NCBI GenBank assembly: GCA_013041785.1
Contig: JABDRK010000147.1
Location: forward strand, 1-5,102
Direction of reading: 5' to 3'
Length of the DNA stretch: 5,102 nt
Source of the DNA: Eudoraea sp.
GTDB taxonomy: Bacteria > Bacteroidota > Bacteroidia > Flavobacteriales > Flavobacteriaceae
Part shown: piece after piece, positions 1 through 5,099 of the stretch
Position numbering within the stretch: position 1 is the stretch's first letter
Layout: each line of letters begins with the position of its first letter
Notes under the pieces: model-generated
What the model was told of the DNA's origin: nothing
What the model saw: the letters and a program-made list of their open reading frames with translations, nothing else
Database searches by the model: none
Program-made: the position numbers and the translations under genes

Positions 1-92
1 TGCATACCCATGCCTGGCATGGAAAGGCCCCTAACGATGAGCAACTGGAAATTGCCTTGGCACAAAACCCGGAAACCCTGGGGGATTATTAA
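1..92 (+). CDS. Transketolase N-terminal subunit, 3' end only
   Basis: This is the tail of a gene that begins before the window. Only the last 29 codons and a TAA stop are visible, reading in the frame that starts at base 3. The peptide contains HTHAWHGKAPNDEQ, which resembles the conserved 'H-x-W-H-G-x-x-P' end of the thiamine-diphosphate-binding half of transketolase. In organisms with a split transketolase this half ends here and the pyrimidine-binding half is a separate gene; the next gene is exactly that half, 18 nt downstream. The two products are expected to form one cytoplasmic enzyme that moves two-carbon ketol units between sugar phosphates in the non-oxidative pentose phosphate pathway. 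The identification rests on the short tail plus the neighbour, so most of the protein cannot be checked. Confidence 0.8.
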   Translation, partial: HTHAWHGKAPNDEQLEIALAQNPETLGDY

Positions 93-110
93 TTCAGGAA
101 TTCTATTTTG

Positions 111-1067
111 ATGAAAAAGTACACAGATCAGGGAAAAAAAGATACACGAAGTGGTTTTGGCGCCGGGTTAACGGAACTGGGGCGCAACAATGATAAGGTG
201 GTAGCGCTTTGCGCAGACCTGGTAGGGTCACTGAAGATGGATACCTTTATGAAAGAGCATCCGGATCGGTTCTTCCAGGTGGGGATCGCAGAAGCCAATA
301 TGATGGGTATTGCAGCCGGACTTACCATTGGGGGTTATATCCCTTTTACAGGCACCTTTGCGAATTTCTCCACGGGTCGGGTATACGATCAGGTCCGCCA
401 GTCTATCGCCTACTCACATAAAAATGTGAAAATTTGTGCTTCCCATGCCGGTCTCACACTCGGGGAAGACGGGGCAACACACCAAATTCTGGAAGATATC
501 GGGCTGATGAAGATGCTTCCGGGAATGACCGTGCTCAATACCTGTGATTTTAACCAGACCAAGGCAGCCACACTAGCCATAGCTGAGCATCAGGGGCCGG
601 TTTACCTGAGGTTCGGAAGGCCGAAGGTTCCCAATTTTACACCGGAAGAACAAACTTTTGAGATCGGTAAAGCGGTACAGCTGCAGGAAGGTACAGATGT
701 TACTATTGTGGCAACAGGCCATCTGGTCTGGGAGGCATTGGTCGCCGCAGAGAATCTCAATATCCAGGGAATTTCCGCCGAAGTGCTGAATATTCATACG
801 ATAAAACCCCTTGATGAGGAAGCCCTGATACGCTCTGTAAAGAAAACCGGCTGTATGGTTACTGCCGAAGAGCATAATTATTTAGGCGGACTTGGGGAAA
901 GTGTTGCCCGCACCCTCGCTACTCAACATCCATGTCCTCAGGAATTTGTGGCCACCCGGGATACCTTTGGGGAAAGCGGTACTCCTGCCCAGCTGATGGA
1001 AAAATATGGCCTGAACAATAAAGCCATTGAAGGTGCCGTTTTAAGGGTGTTAAAAAGAAAGGCATAA
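111..1067 (+). CDS. Transketolase C-terminal subunit (transketolase family protein)
   Basis: A 318-residue protein, the usual size for the separate second half of a split transketolase (full-length enzymes are about 650 residues). Residues ~10-175 form the pyrimidine-binding domain: VGIAEANM (58-65) carries Glu61, the expected glutamate that activates the thiamine diphosphate cofactor, and GLTLGEDGATHQ (114-125) matches the transketolase/DXPS signature. Residues ~185-310 form the C-terminal domain, with VTIVATGHLVWEAL (197-210) and TAEEHNYLGGLGE (251-263). It should act in the cytoplasm with the upstream subunit in the pentose phosphate pathway. A TTG codon at 108 lies directly before the ATG at 111; ATG is preferred, with AGGAA at 96-100 as a possible ribosome binding site. 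The 18-nt gap to the previous stop indicates co-transcription. DXP synthase and the pyruvate dehydrogenase beta subunit share this fold, but the partner tail fits transketolase better. Confidence 0.93.
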   Translation: MKKYTDQGKKDTRSGFGAGLTELGRNNDKVVALCADLVGSLKMDTFMKEHPDRFFQVGIAEANMMGIAAGLTIGGYIPFTGTFANFSTGRVYDQVRQSIAYSHKNVKICASHAGLTLGEDGATHQILEDIGLMKMLPGMTVLNTCDFNQTKAATLAIAEHQGPVYLRFGRPKVPNFTPEEQTFEIGKAVQLQEGTDVTIVATGHLVWEALVAAENLNIQGISAEVLNIHTIKPLDEEALIRSVKKTGCMVTAEEHNYLGGLGESVARTLATQHPCPQEFVATRDTFGESGTPAQLMEKYGLNNKAIEGAVLRVLKRKA

Positions 1068-1115
1068 AGAACGGCATCCTTTTTGATCCCGTTTAGCCAA
1101 TTAAACGAACACCTT

Positions 1116-1718
1116 ATGAAAAAAACACTTCTTCTAGTGGCCTTGTGCTTTATAGGCACAGCCACTTTCGCACAAAAAGGCCCTGGCTTTGGAATCAAAG
1201 CGGGACTAAATTACAACGCCAACGGGGATTACATTGAGGCTGCGCAGGCTGCCGCAGAAAACCCGGATCGCAATGTGGGCTACCATATCGGGTTTTATGG
1301 CAAATTGGGCAACCAGGTCTACCTGAGGCCCGAAATCATCTTTACCAAAACCAAGTCTGACTACAACGGAGATGATTTTGACATGAGTAAACTGGATATT
1401 CCTGTGTTGTTGGGAACTAAAGTAATTGGACCCCTTCATGTCTTTGGAGGGCCTGCATTTCAATATATCCTAAACACAGAGTTTGATGGTATTACCATAG
1501 ATCGGATAGAGAATGATTTTACCGTTGGACTCCACTTAGGTGTGGGCGTCAACCTGGGCAATATTGGTCTTGATCTGCGTTATGAAAGAGGATTTAGTGA
1601 GAACGAAGCGCGTTTTATCAACACGAATATTACTTCAGTTGAAGACAGCCGTTTGGATACCCGGCCGGATCAGCTCATTCTGAGTCTGTCCATAAATTTG
1701 AACAAGAAAAAATCTTAA
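1116..1718 (+). CDS. Outer-membrane beta-barrel protein, PorT-like
   Basis: A 200-residue exported protein. MKK followed by a hydrophobic stretch and TATFAQ gives a signal peptide with probable cleavage after Ala19, leaving an N-terminal Gln as is common in Bacteroidota. The mature part alternates short amphipathic strands with Gly/Asn/Asp turns: GFGIKAGLNYN (24-34), VGYHIGFYGKL (54-64), VYLRPEIIFTK (68-78), a LDIPVLLGTKV strand (93-103), LHVFGGPAFQY (107-117), VGLHLGVGVNLG (137-148), IGLDLRYERGF (150-160) and a closing LILSLSINL (187-195). The LDIPVLL, GGPAF and DLRYERG motifs are hallmarks of the PorT/outer-membrane beta-barrel family (PF13568-type). The specific role is unknown; family members range from secretion components to small porins. 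An open frame extends upstream to a TTG at 1083, but the signal peptide fixes the ATG at 1116. It starts 48 nt after the transketolase gene; I see no convincing promoter in that gap, so read-through is possible. Confidence 0.85.
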   Translation: MKKTLLLVALCFIGTATFAQKGPGFGIKAGLNYNANGDYIEAAQAAAENPDRNVGYHIGFYGKLGNQVYLRPEIIFTKTKSDYNGDDFDMSKLDIPVLLGTKVIGPLHVFGGPAFQYILNTEFDGITIDRIENDFTVGLHLGVGVNLGNIGLDLRYERGFSENEARFINTNITSVEDSRLDTRPDQLILSLSINLNKKKS

Positions 1719-1720
1719 CA

Positions 1721-1750
1721 AAAAACCCCCGCTGATCAGCGGGGGTTTTT
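1721..1750. terminator. Bidirectional intrinsic terminator (perfect palindrome)
   Basis: A perfect 30-nt inverted repeat with 15-nt arms, centred on GATC at 1734-1737. A run of five A lies on one side and five T on the other, so a GC-rich stem (CCCCCGCT/AGCGGGGG) is followed by a U tract on either strand. On the plus strand the T tract continues as TTTTTGTTTTT to 1756. It begins 3 nt after the stop of the outer-membrane protein gene and 8 nt from the stop of the convergent FKBP-like gene, so it can end both transcripts. Confidence 0.92.
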
Positions 1751-1757
1751 GTTTTTC

Positions 1758-2711
1758 CTAAGAATTATCGCGATCCAAATAATCCGGGATCCCGTCGCCA
1801 TCCCCATCGGGGAATGTGATATTGCCCTGATCATCGATAATGATTTCATCCCGTGTTGGTGTTCCATCCTGATCATCGTCAGGGTCAACGTGATTGGCGA
1901 GCGCAAGTGATCCGGTAGCCCGTTCCTGCTCGCGGTCTGTATTGTCATTGGTGAGGTCTCCGTCCCCATCCAAATCTTCTAATAAAGAAGGAATCCCGTC
2001 ATTGTCGTAATCTGTATCTTCCACATAAAGCCCAACTTCTACCGTAAATATCAGCGGGGAATACTGAGGTACCCCTGGAACAGATGCGTTGAAGTATGCC
2101 AGGCCAGAAGGAAGGAACATAGCACCAATACCTGCATTAGTAATCTCTGTAGTCCCATCTGGATTTGTGACGATTCCATCTCCGGTTCTGATACTAGAGA
2201 TGGCCCTGCCATATCCCCTTAGAAAAAATGGCAGGTATTGCCAGGTATGGCTTGCGGTCGCATCAAAAAGTGCTCCATTAAGCAAGGTTCCTTCGTAGCG
2301 TACCAGGGTAGAATCGGCAATGGTTGGGATATCCCCTACTCCATCTCTGGCAACCAGATAATACATCGTATGATCTACGGTTTCATCACTATCCAGATTA
2401 AAAGATTCCGAAGAAACAGGAATGGTCAGGGTCTGCAGCTCGGGACGGTTAATTAAGGGTGTTTTACCGGCATTATCCCCGGCAATCGTATCCAGTACAA
2501 TACGAAAATCGAAACCCGCGGGAGGATTTTCGAAATCTTCATAATTGTAGAAATGGGTTTGCAAATATTCCTGAAGCGCTGCTGCATCTTCAGTAACTAC
2601 TTCGCTCAATCTCCTCGGAGGTATGACTTCAAAATCAGCGTTGTCATCATTACCACATGAAAATAACAAGGTAATCACTCCCAGGGAAATCAGCACTCTC
2701 AAAACCTGCAT
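1758..2711 (-). CDS. FKBP-type peptidyl-prolyl isomerase-like lipoprotein with DxDxDG calcium-type repeats
   Basis: A 317-residue lipoprotein. The signal sequence MQVLRVLISLGVITLLFSC has a lipobox with Cys19 as the lipidated residue, followed by GNDDN, an acidic stretch like the export signals of surface lipoproteins. Residues ~25-130 are a family-specific N-terminal region. Residues ~133-230 look like an FKBP domain: VRYEGTLLNGALFD (137-150) carries the pocket Tyr and Phe-Asp, RGYGRAISSIRTGDG (165-179) aligns with the usual RGW helix but with Tyr for Trp, LPSGLAYF (200-207) holds the second Tyr, and SPLIFTVEV (218-226) is the last strand. An insertion rich in Gly/Thr/Asn lies at ~180-194. 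Residues 231-317 contain about four acidic repeats (DYDNDGIP, DLDGDGDL, DPDDDQDGTP, PDGDGDGIPDYLD), like thrombospondin type-3/dockerin calcium sites. It probably folds or scaffolds envelope proteins, but catalysis is unproven. Upstream starts at 2777 and 2819 are open, but they would bury the signal peptide and the latter overlaps the next gene. Confidence 0.85.
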   Translation of the reverse strand: MQVLRVLISLGVITLLFSCGNDDNADFEVIPPRRLSEVVTEDAAALQEYLQTHFYNYEDFENPPAGFDFRIVLDTIAGDNAGKTPLINRPELQTLTIPVSSESFNLDSDETVDHTMYYLVARDGVGDIPTIADSTLVRYEGTLLNGALFDATASHTWQYLPFFLRGYGRAISSIRTGDGIVTNPDGTTEITNAGIGAMFLPSGLAYFNASVPGVPQYSPLIFTVEVGLYVEDTDYDNDGIPSLLEDLDGDGDLTNDNTDREQERATGSLALANHVDPDDDQDGTPTRDEIIIDDQGNITFPDGDGDGIPDYLDRDNS

Positions 2712-2731
2712 TGAAATTCTTTTAGGTGCCG

Positions 2732-2738
2732 CAAGATA
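2732..2738 (-). promoter_or_regulatory. Weak candidate -7 element for the FKBP-like gene
   Basis: On the minus strand TATCTTG resembles the Bacteroidota -7 consensus TAnnTTTG but lacks one T, and no TTG lies at the right distance upstream. An alternative is the TTG at 2771-2773 (minus) placed 19 nt before TAGGGGAA, which matches only the first half of the -7 box. A promoter must lie somewhere in this 77-nt divergent interval, but neither match is strong. Confidence 0.25.
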
Positions 2739-2749
2739 CAATTTTCCCC

Positions 2750-2757
2750 TATTTTTG
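2750..2757 (+). promoter_or_regulatory. Candidate -7 element for the S4/methyltransferase/PRTase operon
   Basis: TATTTTTG is an exact match to TAnnTTTG and lies 31 nt before the ATG of the S4-domain gene, leaving room for a short leader. There is no TTG at the ideal 19-nt distance upstream; GTG at 2726-2728 (21-nt spacer) is the nearest approximation. It sits in the divergent interval between two start codons, where a promoter is expected. Confidence 0.45.
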
Positions 2758-2788
2758 TACAGGTCCTTAACAAACATTTTAACCGGGT

Positions 2789-3157
2789 ATGCGAATTGAT
2801 AAATACTTATGGTGTACACGTTATTTCAAAACGCGAAATATGGCCACCATTGCCTGTCAAAAGGGGCATGTTCGTATCAATGATCTCGTGGCCAAACCTT
2901 CCCGGGAAGTTTACCCCACGGATAATATAGTAGTTCGAAAAAACCAGGTCAACCACCATTTCGAAGTGCTGGAAATCCCAAAAAGCCGGATGGGAGCCAA
3001 ACTGGTTGACCTGTATCGCAAGGATACTACCCCTGCAGAAAACCTTGAGCAAAAGGAATTGCTCAAATATTCCAAGGATTATTACCGACAAAAAGGAAGT
3101 GGCCGGCCTACCAAGAAAGACCGGCGGGATATTGAAGACTACATGGATGATGTTTGA
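2789..3157 (+). CDS. hslR: S4-domain RNA-binding protein, Hsp15-like
   Basis: A 122-residue basic protein. MRIDKYLWCTRYFKTRNMA (1-19) followed by CQKGHVRINDLVAKPSREV (23-41) is a complete S4 RNA-binding fold and aligns well with E. coli Hsp15 (R-L-D-K-W-L-W-x-x-R-F-Y-K-T-R). The tail ends GRPTKKDRRDIEDY (105-118), matching the 'RPDKKERRDL' tail of Hsp15. Hsp15 binds free 50S subunits that carry a nascent chain attached to tRNA and helps rescue stalled ribosomes; the same cytoplasmic job is inferred here. The length is close to E. coli Hsp15 (133). The ATG at 2789 begins the S4 motif directly, as in homologues. It is the first gene of a three-gene set: its stop overlaps the methyltransferase start by 8 nt. 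The symbol is assigned by similarity and the function in Bacteroidota is less well tested. Confidence 0.9.
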   Translation: MRIDKYLWCTRYFKTRNMATIACQKGHVRINDLVAKPSREVYPTDNIVVRKNQVNHHFEVLEIPKSRMGAKLVDLYRKDTTPAENLEQKELLKYSKDYYRQKGSGRPTKKDRRDIEDYMDDV

Positions 3158-3728
3158 CAAGGCCTATTGGGAATCCCGATATAAGGAAAGGGCTATGGGC
3201 TGGGATATCGGGAATATATCCACCCCCATAAAGACCTATATTGACCAACTAAGCGATAAGGCCCAAAAAATCCTGGTTCCTGGAGCCGGACATGGTTATG
3301 AAGCCATGTATCTGCATAATAGCGGCTTCCTTGAAACATATGTGGTGGATATTGCTTCCCTGCCCTTGCAACATATCCGGGAGGAATGCCCTGATTTTCC
3401 CAAAGATCATCTTTTGGAAACCGATTTTTTTGAGCTTGAGGAAGGGGGATTCGACCTGATCCTGGAACAGACCTTTTTCTGTGCCCTGCATCCTTCACAA
3501 AGATCAGATTATGCGAAAAAAATGTTTGATATCCTGAAACCCGGTGGAATCCTCGCGGGTTTGTTTTTCAATTTTCCGTTGACTTCTTCCGGACCTCCTT
3601 TTGGGGGCAGTTTGGAGGAATACCAGAAACTGTTTGAAAAGAAATTTCGCATTCACACCCTGGAACCAGCGTATAATTCCATCCCGCCGAGGCAGGGAAA
3701 GGAACTGTTTTTTATCTTTGAGAAATAA
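3150..3728 (+). CDS. SAM-dependent methyltransferase, thiopurine S-methyltransferase (TPMT) family
   Basis: A 192-residue class I methyltransferase. The N-terminal AYWESRYKE (5-13) and GWDIGNISTPI (17-27) segments are typical of the TPMT/thiol and halide methyltransferase group (the W-D-x-G-x-x-x-P motif). Motif I is ILVPGAGHGYEA (41-52), binding S-adenosylmethionine, with Asp67 in VVDIA (65-69) as the expected ribose-contacting acid. Then follow TDFFEL (91-96), FDLILEQTFFCALHP (101-115), a TPMT signature, and LKPGGILAGLFF (129-140). The substrate is likely a small thiol, halide, thiocyanate or other soft nucleophile, but it cannot be read from the sequence. The start is ambiguous between ATG at 3147 and ATG at 3150; the latter gives MFDKAYW. 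Either overlaps the S4 gene stop (8 or 11 nt), suggesting translational coupling. A longer open frame reaching back to 3006 lies within the S4 gene and lacks family similarity. Confidence 0.88.
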   Translation: MFDKAYWESRYKERAMGWDIGNISTPIKTYIDQLSDKAQKILVPGAGHGYEAMYLHNSGFLETYVVDIASLPLQHIREECPDFPKDHLLETDFFELEEGGFDLILEQTFFCALHPSQRSDYAKKMFDILKPGGILAGLFFNFPLTSSGPPFGGSLEEYQKLFEKKFRIHTLEPAYNSIPPRQGKELFFIFEK

Positions 3729-3738
3729 AGTGCTCGCC

Positions 3739-4236
3739 ATGACCAACCGTATATTGTCCCATCAGCAGATCCAACACAAGACCAGACGCATTGCTTATCA
3801 GATCTACGAATCCAATGTGGAGGAAGAAAAAATCATCCTGGCAGGTATTGAAGGTGGCGGGGTACAGTTCGCCAAAAAAATACAGCGGGTACTACGTAAA
3901 ATTACCCCAGCGGATATAGTGCTTTGCAAGGTTAGCATGAATAAAAAGGATCCCTTGCATAGTGGCGTCAACACCAGTATACCTGAGGCAGATTATTCAG
4001 GGGAGTCGGTTGTGCTGGTTGACGATGTACTGAATTCTGGTACTACCCTTATCTATGGCGTGAACCATTTCTTAAAAACGCCACTGAAAAAACTAAAAAC
4101 TGCTGTGCTGGTTAACCGGAACCATAAAAAGTATCCGGTGAAAGCAGATTTCAAAGGTATTTCCCTGTCCACCTCATTGCAAATGCATGTGCATGTGGAA
4201 TTTCAGGCTAAAAATGACGGGGTGTATCTAGACTAA
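3739..4236 (+). CDS. PyrR-like phosphoribosyltransferase family protein
   Basis: A 165-residue type I phosphoribosyltransferase. VVLVDDVLNSGTT (91-103) is the PRPP-binding motif, with adjacent acids Asp95-Asp96 and the SGTT phosphate loop. IILAGIEGGGVQFAKKI (32-48) is the upstream PPi-loop region. TAVLVNRNHKKYPVKADF (121-138) followed by STS (144-146) closely resembles the C-terminal half of PyrR (AVLVDRGHRELPIRADY...PTS). PyrR proteins bind UMP and pyr mRNA to attenuate transcription and have weak uracil phosphoribosyltransferase activity. Here no pyrimidine genes are adjacent, so a regulatory role is not supported by context; purine or uracil salvage, or another base, is equally possible. 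The start at ATG 3739, 10 nt after the methyltransferase stop, gives the normal PyrR-type N-terminus (ILSHQQIQHKTRRIAYQI); an open frame back to 3601 is an overlap artefact. The 3' end overlaps the convergent aroK by 9 nt. Confidence 0.88.
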   Translation: MTNRILSHQQIQHKTRRIAYQIYESNVEEEKIILAGIEGGGVQFAKKIQRVLRKITPADIVLCKVSMNKKDPLHSGVNTSIPEADYSGESVVLVDDVLNSGTTLIYGVNHFLKTPLKKLKTAVLVNRNHKKYPVKADFKGISLSTSLQMHVHVEFQAKNDGVYLD

Positions 4237-4743
4237 AAATCCCTCGATCTCCTCGGCTAAATCCTCAAGACTTTTATTTTCCGCGTTCAGTGTGTGGTGA
4301 GCCCGGGAGTAAAAAGGAACACGTTCAAACAGGTGTTTCCCTATAAATTCGGGTAATTCTTCATCGGGGATATGGCTGATAAGGGGCCGTTCTGCTTTTT
4401 CAGGCAACAGCCTTTTGCTCAGTGCAGGTATAGGCAATTGGATATAGAAAACTGCCTGTGTAGCTTTGAGGATGGCCGACATATTATTGCCATAACATGG
4501 GGTACCTCCGCCCAGCGCCAAAATGAAATCAGCTGGACTATTGAGCATTTCCTCCAAAATCCTGTACTCCAATTTCCTGAAATAGAGCTCCCCTTTTTCC
4601 TCAAAAATTTGAGGGATGGATGTACCCTCATGGTCTTCAATAAGTGCGTCAAGATCGTGGAATGGCAGCTCCAGATTCTTCGCAAGAACCTGGCCTACAG
4701 TGGATTTACCACTTCCCATATATCCCAGAAGGATAATTTTCAT
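4228..4743 (-). CDS. aroK: Shikimate kinase
   Basis: A 171-residue P-loop kinase of standard size. It phosphorylates shikimate to shikimate 3-phosphate with ATP, the fifth step of the chorismate pathway to aromatic amino acids, in the cytoplasm. GYMGSGKST (7-15) is the Walker A motif with Lys13. HDLDALIE (29-36) holds the D-x-D pair (Asp30, Asp32) for magnesium and shikimate. GELYFRKLE (51-59) carries the shikimate-binding Arg56. ALGGGTP (76-82) is the Gly-rich Walker B-like shikimate site. ERPLI (118-122) holds the lid Arg119, and ERVPFYSRAH (140-149) the conserved R-x-x-x-Y. All key residues are present, so it should be active. The ATG is at 4743 with the P-loop immediately after it, as in the family. 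It is transcribed alone from its own promoter, divergent from the tRNA and convergent with the phosphoribosyltransferase gene. Confidence 0.96.
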   Translation of the reverse strand: MKIILLGYMGSGKSTVGQVLAKNLELPFHDLDALIEDHEGTSIPQIFEEKGELYFRKLEYRILEEMLNSPADFILALGGGTPCYGNNMSAILKATQAVFYIQLPIPALSKRLLPEKAERPLISHIPDEELPEFIGKHLFERVPFYSRAHHTLNAENKSLEDLAEEIEGFLV

Positions 4744-4757
4744 ATGACGCCTTTTGG

Positions 4758-4787
4758 CAAAAATGAATCAAAAAGGAGGGAAAACAA
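4758..4787 (-). promoter_or_regulatory. Candidate Bacteroidota-type promoter for aroK
   Basis: On the minus strand a TTG (4787-4785, within TTTG) is separated by exactly 19 nt from CATTTTTG (4765-4758), one mismatch from TAnnTTTG. The -7 box ends 14 nt before the aroK ATG, so the leader would be very short. The spacing is identical to that of the divergent tRNA promoter. Confidence 0.5.
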
Positions 4788-4817
4788 AGAAAAGGGGAAT
4801 TTATGTTTTATTTAGGG

Positions 4818-4847
4818 TTGAAAAATAAATTATTGATATTATATTTG
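4818..4847 (+). promoter_or_regulatory. Bacteroidota-type promoter for tRNA-Lys
   Basis: TTG (4818-4820), a 19-nt AT-rich spacer and TATATTTG (4840-4847) give an exact match to the Bacteroidota sigma-70-type pattern TTG-N19-TAnnTTTG. Transcription would begin a few bases after 4847, leaving a leader of roughly 25 nt before the mature tRNA 5' end at 4877. Confidence 0.75.
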
Positions 4848-4876
4848 CAGCCTCTGTGCGAAATCGCATAGTTGGA

Positions 4877-4949
4877 GACCTGGTAGCTCAGTTGGTAGAG
4901 CATCTCCCTTTTAAGGAGAGGGTCCTGGGTTCGAGCCCCAGCCGGGTCA
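4877..4949 (+). tRNA. tRNA-Lys (anticodon UUU)
   Basis: A complete 73-nt cloverleaf. The acceptor arms GACCTGG (4877-4883) and CCGGGTC (4942-4948) pair over 7 bp with one G-U, and the discriminator is A4949. The D arm is GCTC/GAGC with loop AGTTGGTA. The anticodon stem is TCTCC/GGAGA with loop CTTTTAA, giving anticodon TTT at 4910-4912, which reads AAA and AAG lysine codons. The variable loop is GGGTC, and the T arm CTGGG/CCCAG has loop TTCGAGC. CCA is not encoded (the bases after A4949 are CGA), so it must be added after transcription. Confidence 0.98.
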
Positions 4950-4961
4950 CGAAGTGAACGG

Positions 4962-4991
4962 AAATCCTGACATAACTGTCAGGATTTTTTT
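4962..4991 (+). terminator. Intrinsic terminator after tRNA-Lys
   Basis: An 11-bp perfect stem (4962-4972 with 4977-4987; core TCCTGACA/TGTCAGGA) with a TAAC loop runs straight into seven T residues (4985-4991). It begins 12 nt after the tRNA discriminator base, so the tRNA is probably a single-gene transcript. Confidence 0.9.
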
Positions 4992-5005
4992 GTTTACAAA
5001 AAGCT

Positions 5006-5061
5006 GGGGCGAGAAGTCTATGCCGTATTTGCGTTAAAAACGCAATAATACGGTAAGCCCC
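5006..5061. repeat. Nested inverted repeat of unknown function
   Basis: The inner hairpin has TGCGTT (5030-5035) pairing AACGCA (5039-5044) around an AAA loop, stacked, after a 2-nt bulge, on CCGTATT (5023-5029) with AATACGG (5047-5053). An outer 5-bp helix, GGGGC (5006-5010) with GCCCC (5057-5061), encloses it. It lies past the tRNA terminator and no open frame explains it. It could be a structured RNA, an integrase-related site or a palindromic intergenic repeat. Confidence 0.6.
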
Positions 5062-5087
5062 CTGTCCGAATGTCTTGGTCAGGCAGG

Positions 5088-5099
5088 CAGCCGGGTCAC
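5088..5099 (+). repeat. Direct repeat of the tRNA-Lys 3' end (possible att site)
   Basis: CAGCCGGGTCAC here is identical to 4939-4950, which covers the last T-stem bases, the whole 3' acceptor strand, the discriminator and one base beyond. The two copies are 149 nt apart. The bases upstream of the second copy do not form a tRNA, so it is a fragment, not a second gene. Duplicated tRNA 3' ends are the classical footprint of tyrosine-recombinase integration, but no integrase is visible within the window. Confidence 0.5.

Noticed and set aside
573..875. 100-codon open frame antisense to the transketolase gene
   Set aside because: It lies wholly within a well-recognised gene, has no recognisable family features and is explained by codon composition of the sense strand.
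1091..1106. Short inverted repeat GTTTA...TAAAC before the outer-membrane protein gene
   Set aside because: Five AT-rich base pairs with a 6-nt loop and no T tract are too weak to call an operator or terminator.
2712..2819. Longer N-terminus for the FKBP-like lipoprotein (starts at 2777 or 2819)
   Set aside because: The extra residues would displace the lipoprotein signal from the N-terminus and would run into the divergent promoter and the S4 gene start.
2807..3160. 117-codon open frame antisense to the S4-domain gene
   Set aside because: The sense strand encodes a clear Hsp15-like protein over the same bases, and the antisense peptide shows no domain or signal sequence that would support a gene.
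4372..4815. 147-codon plus-strand open frame across aroK and its upstream region
   Set aside because: It is antisense to a shikimate kinase with all catalytic motifs and runs through the aroK promoter; the peptide has no recognisable features.
5061..5083. Imperfect inverted repeat CCTGTCC/GGTCAGG with a 9-nt loop
   Set aside because: It is only 6 of 7 paired with a central mismatch; it could be chance beside the stronger nested repeat, so it is not listed separately.
5003..5099. A second tRNA gene in the tail, ending in the same CCGGGTCA
   Set aside because: No matching 5' acceptor strand, D arm or TTCGA-type T loop precedes the repeated 3' end, so only a fragment is present.
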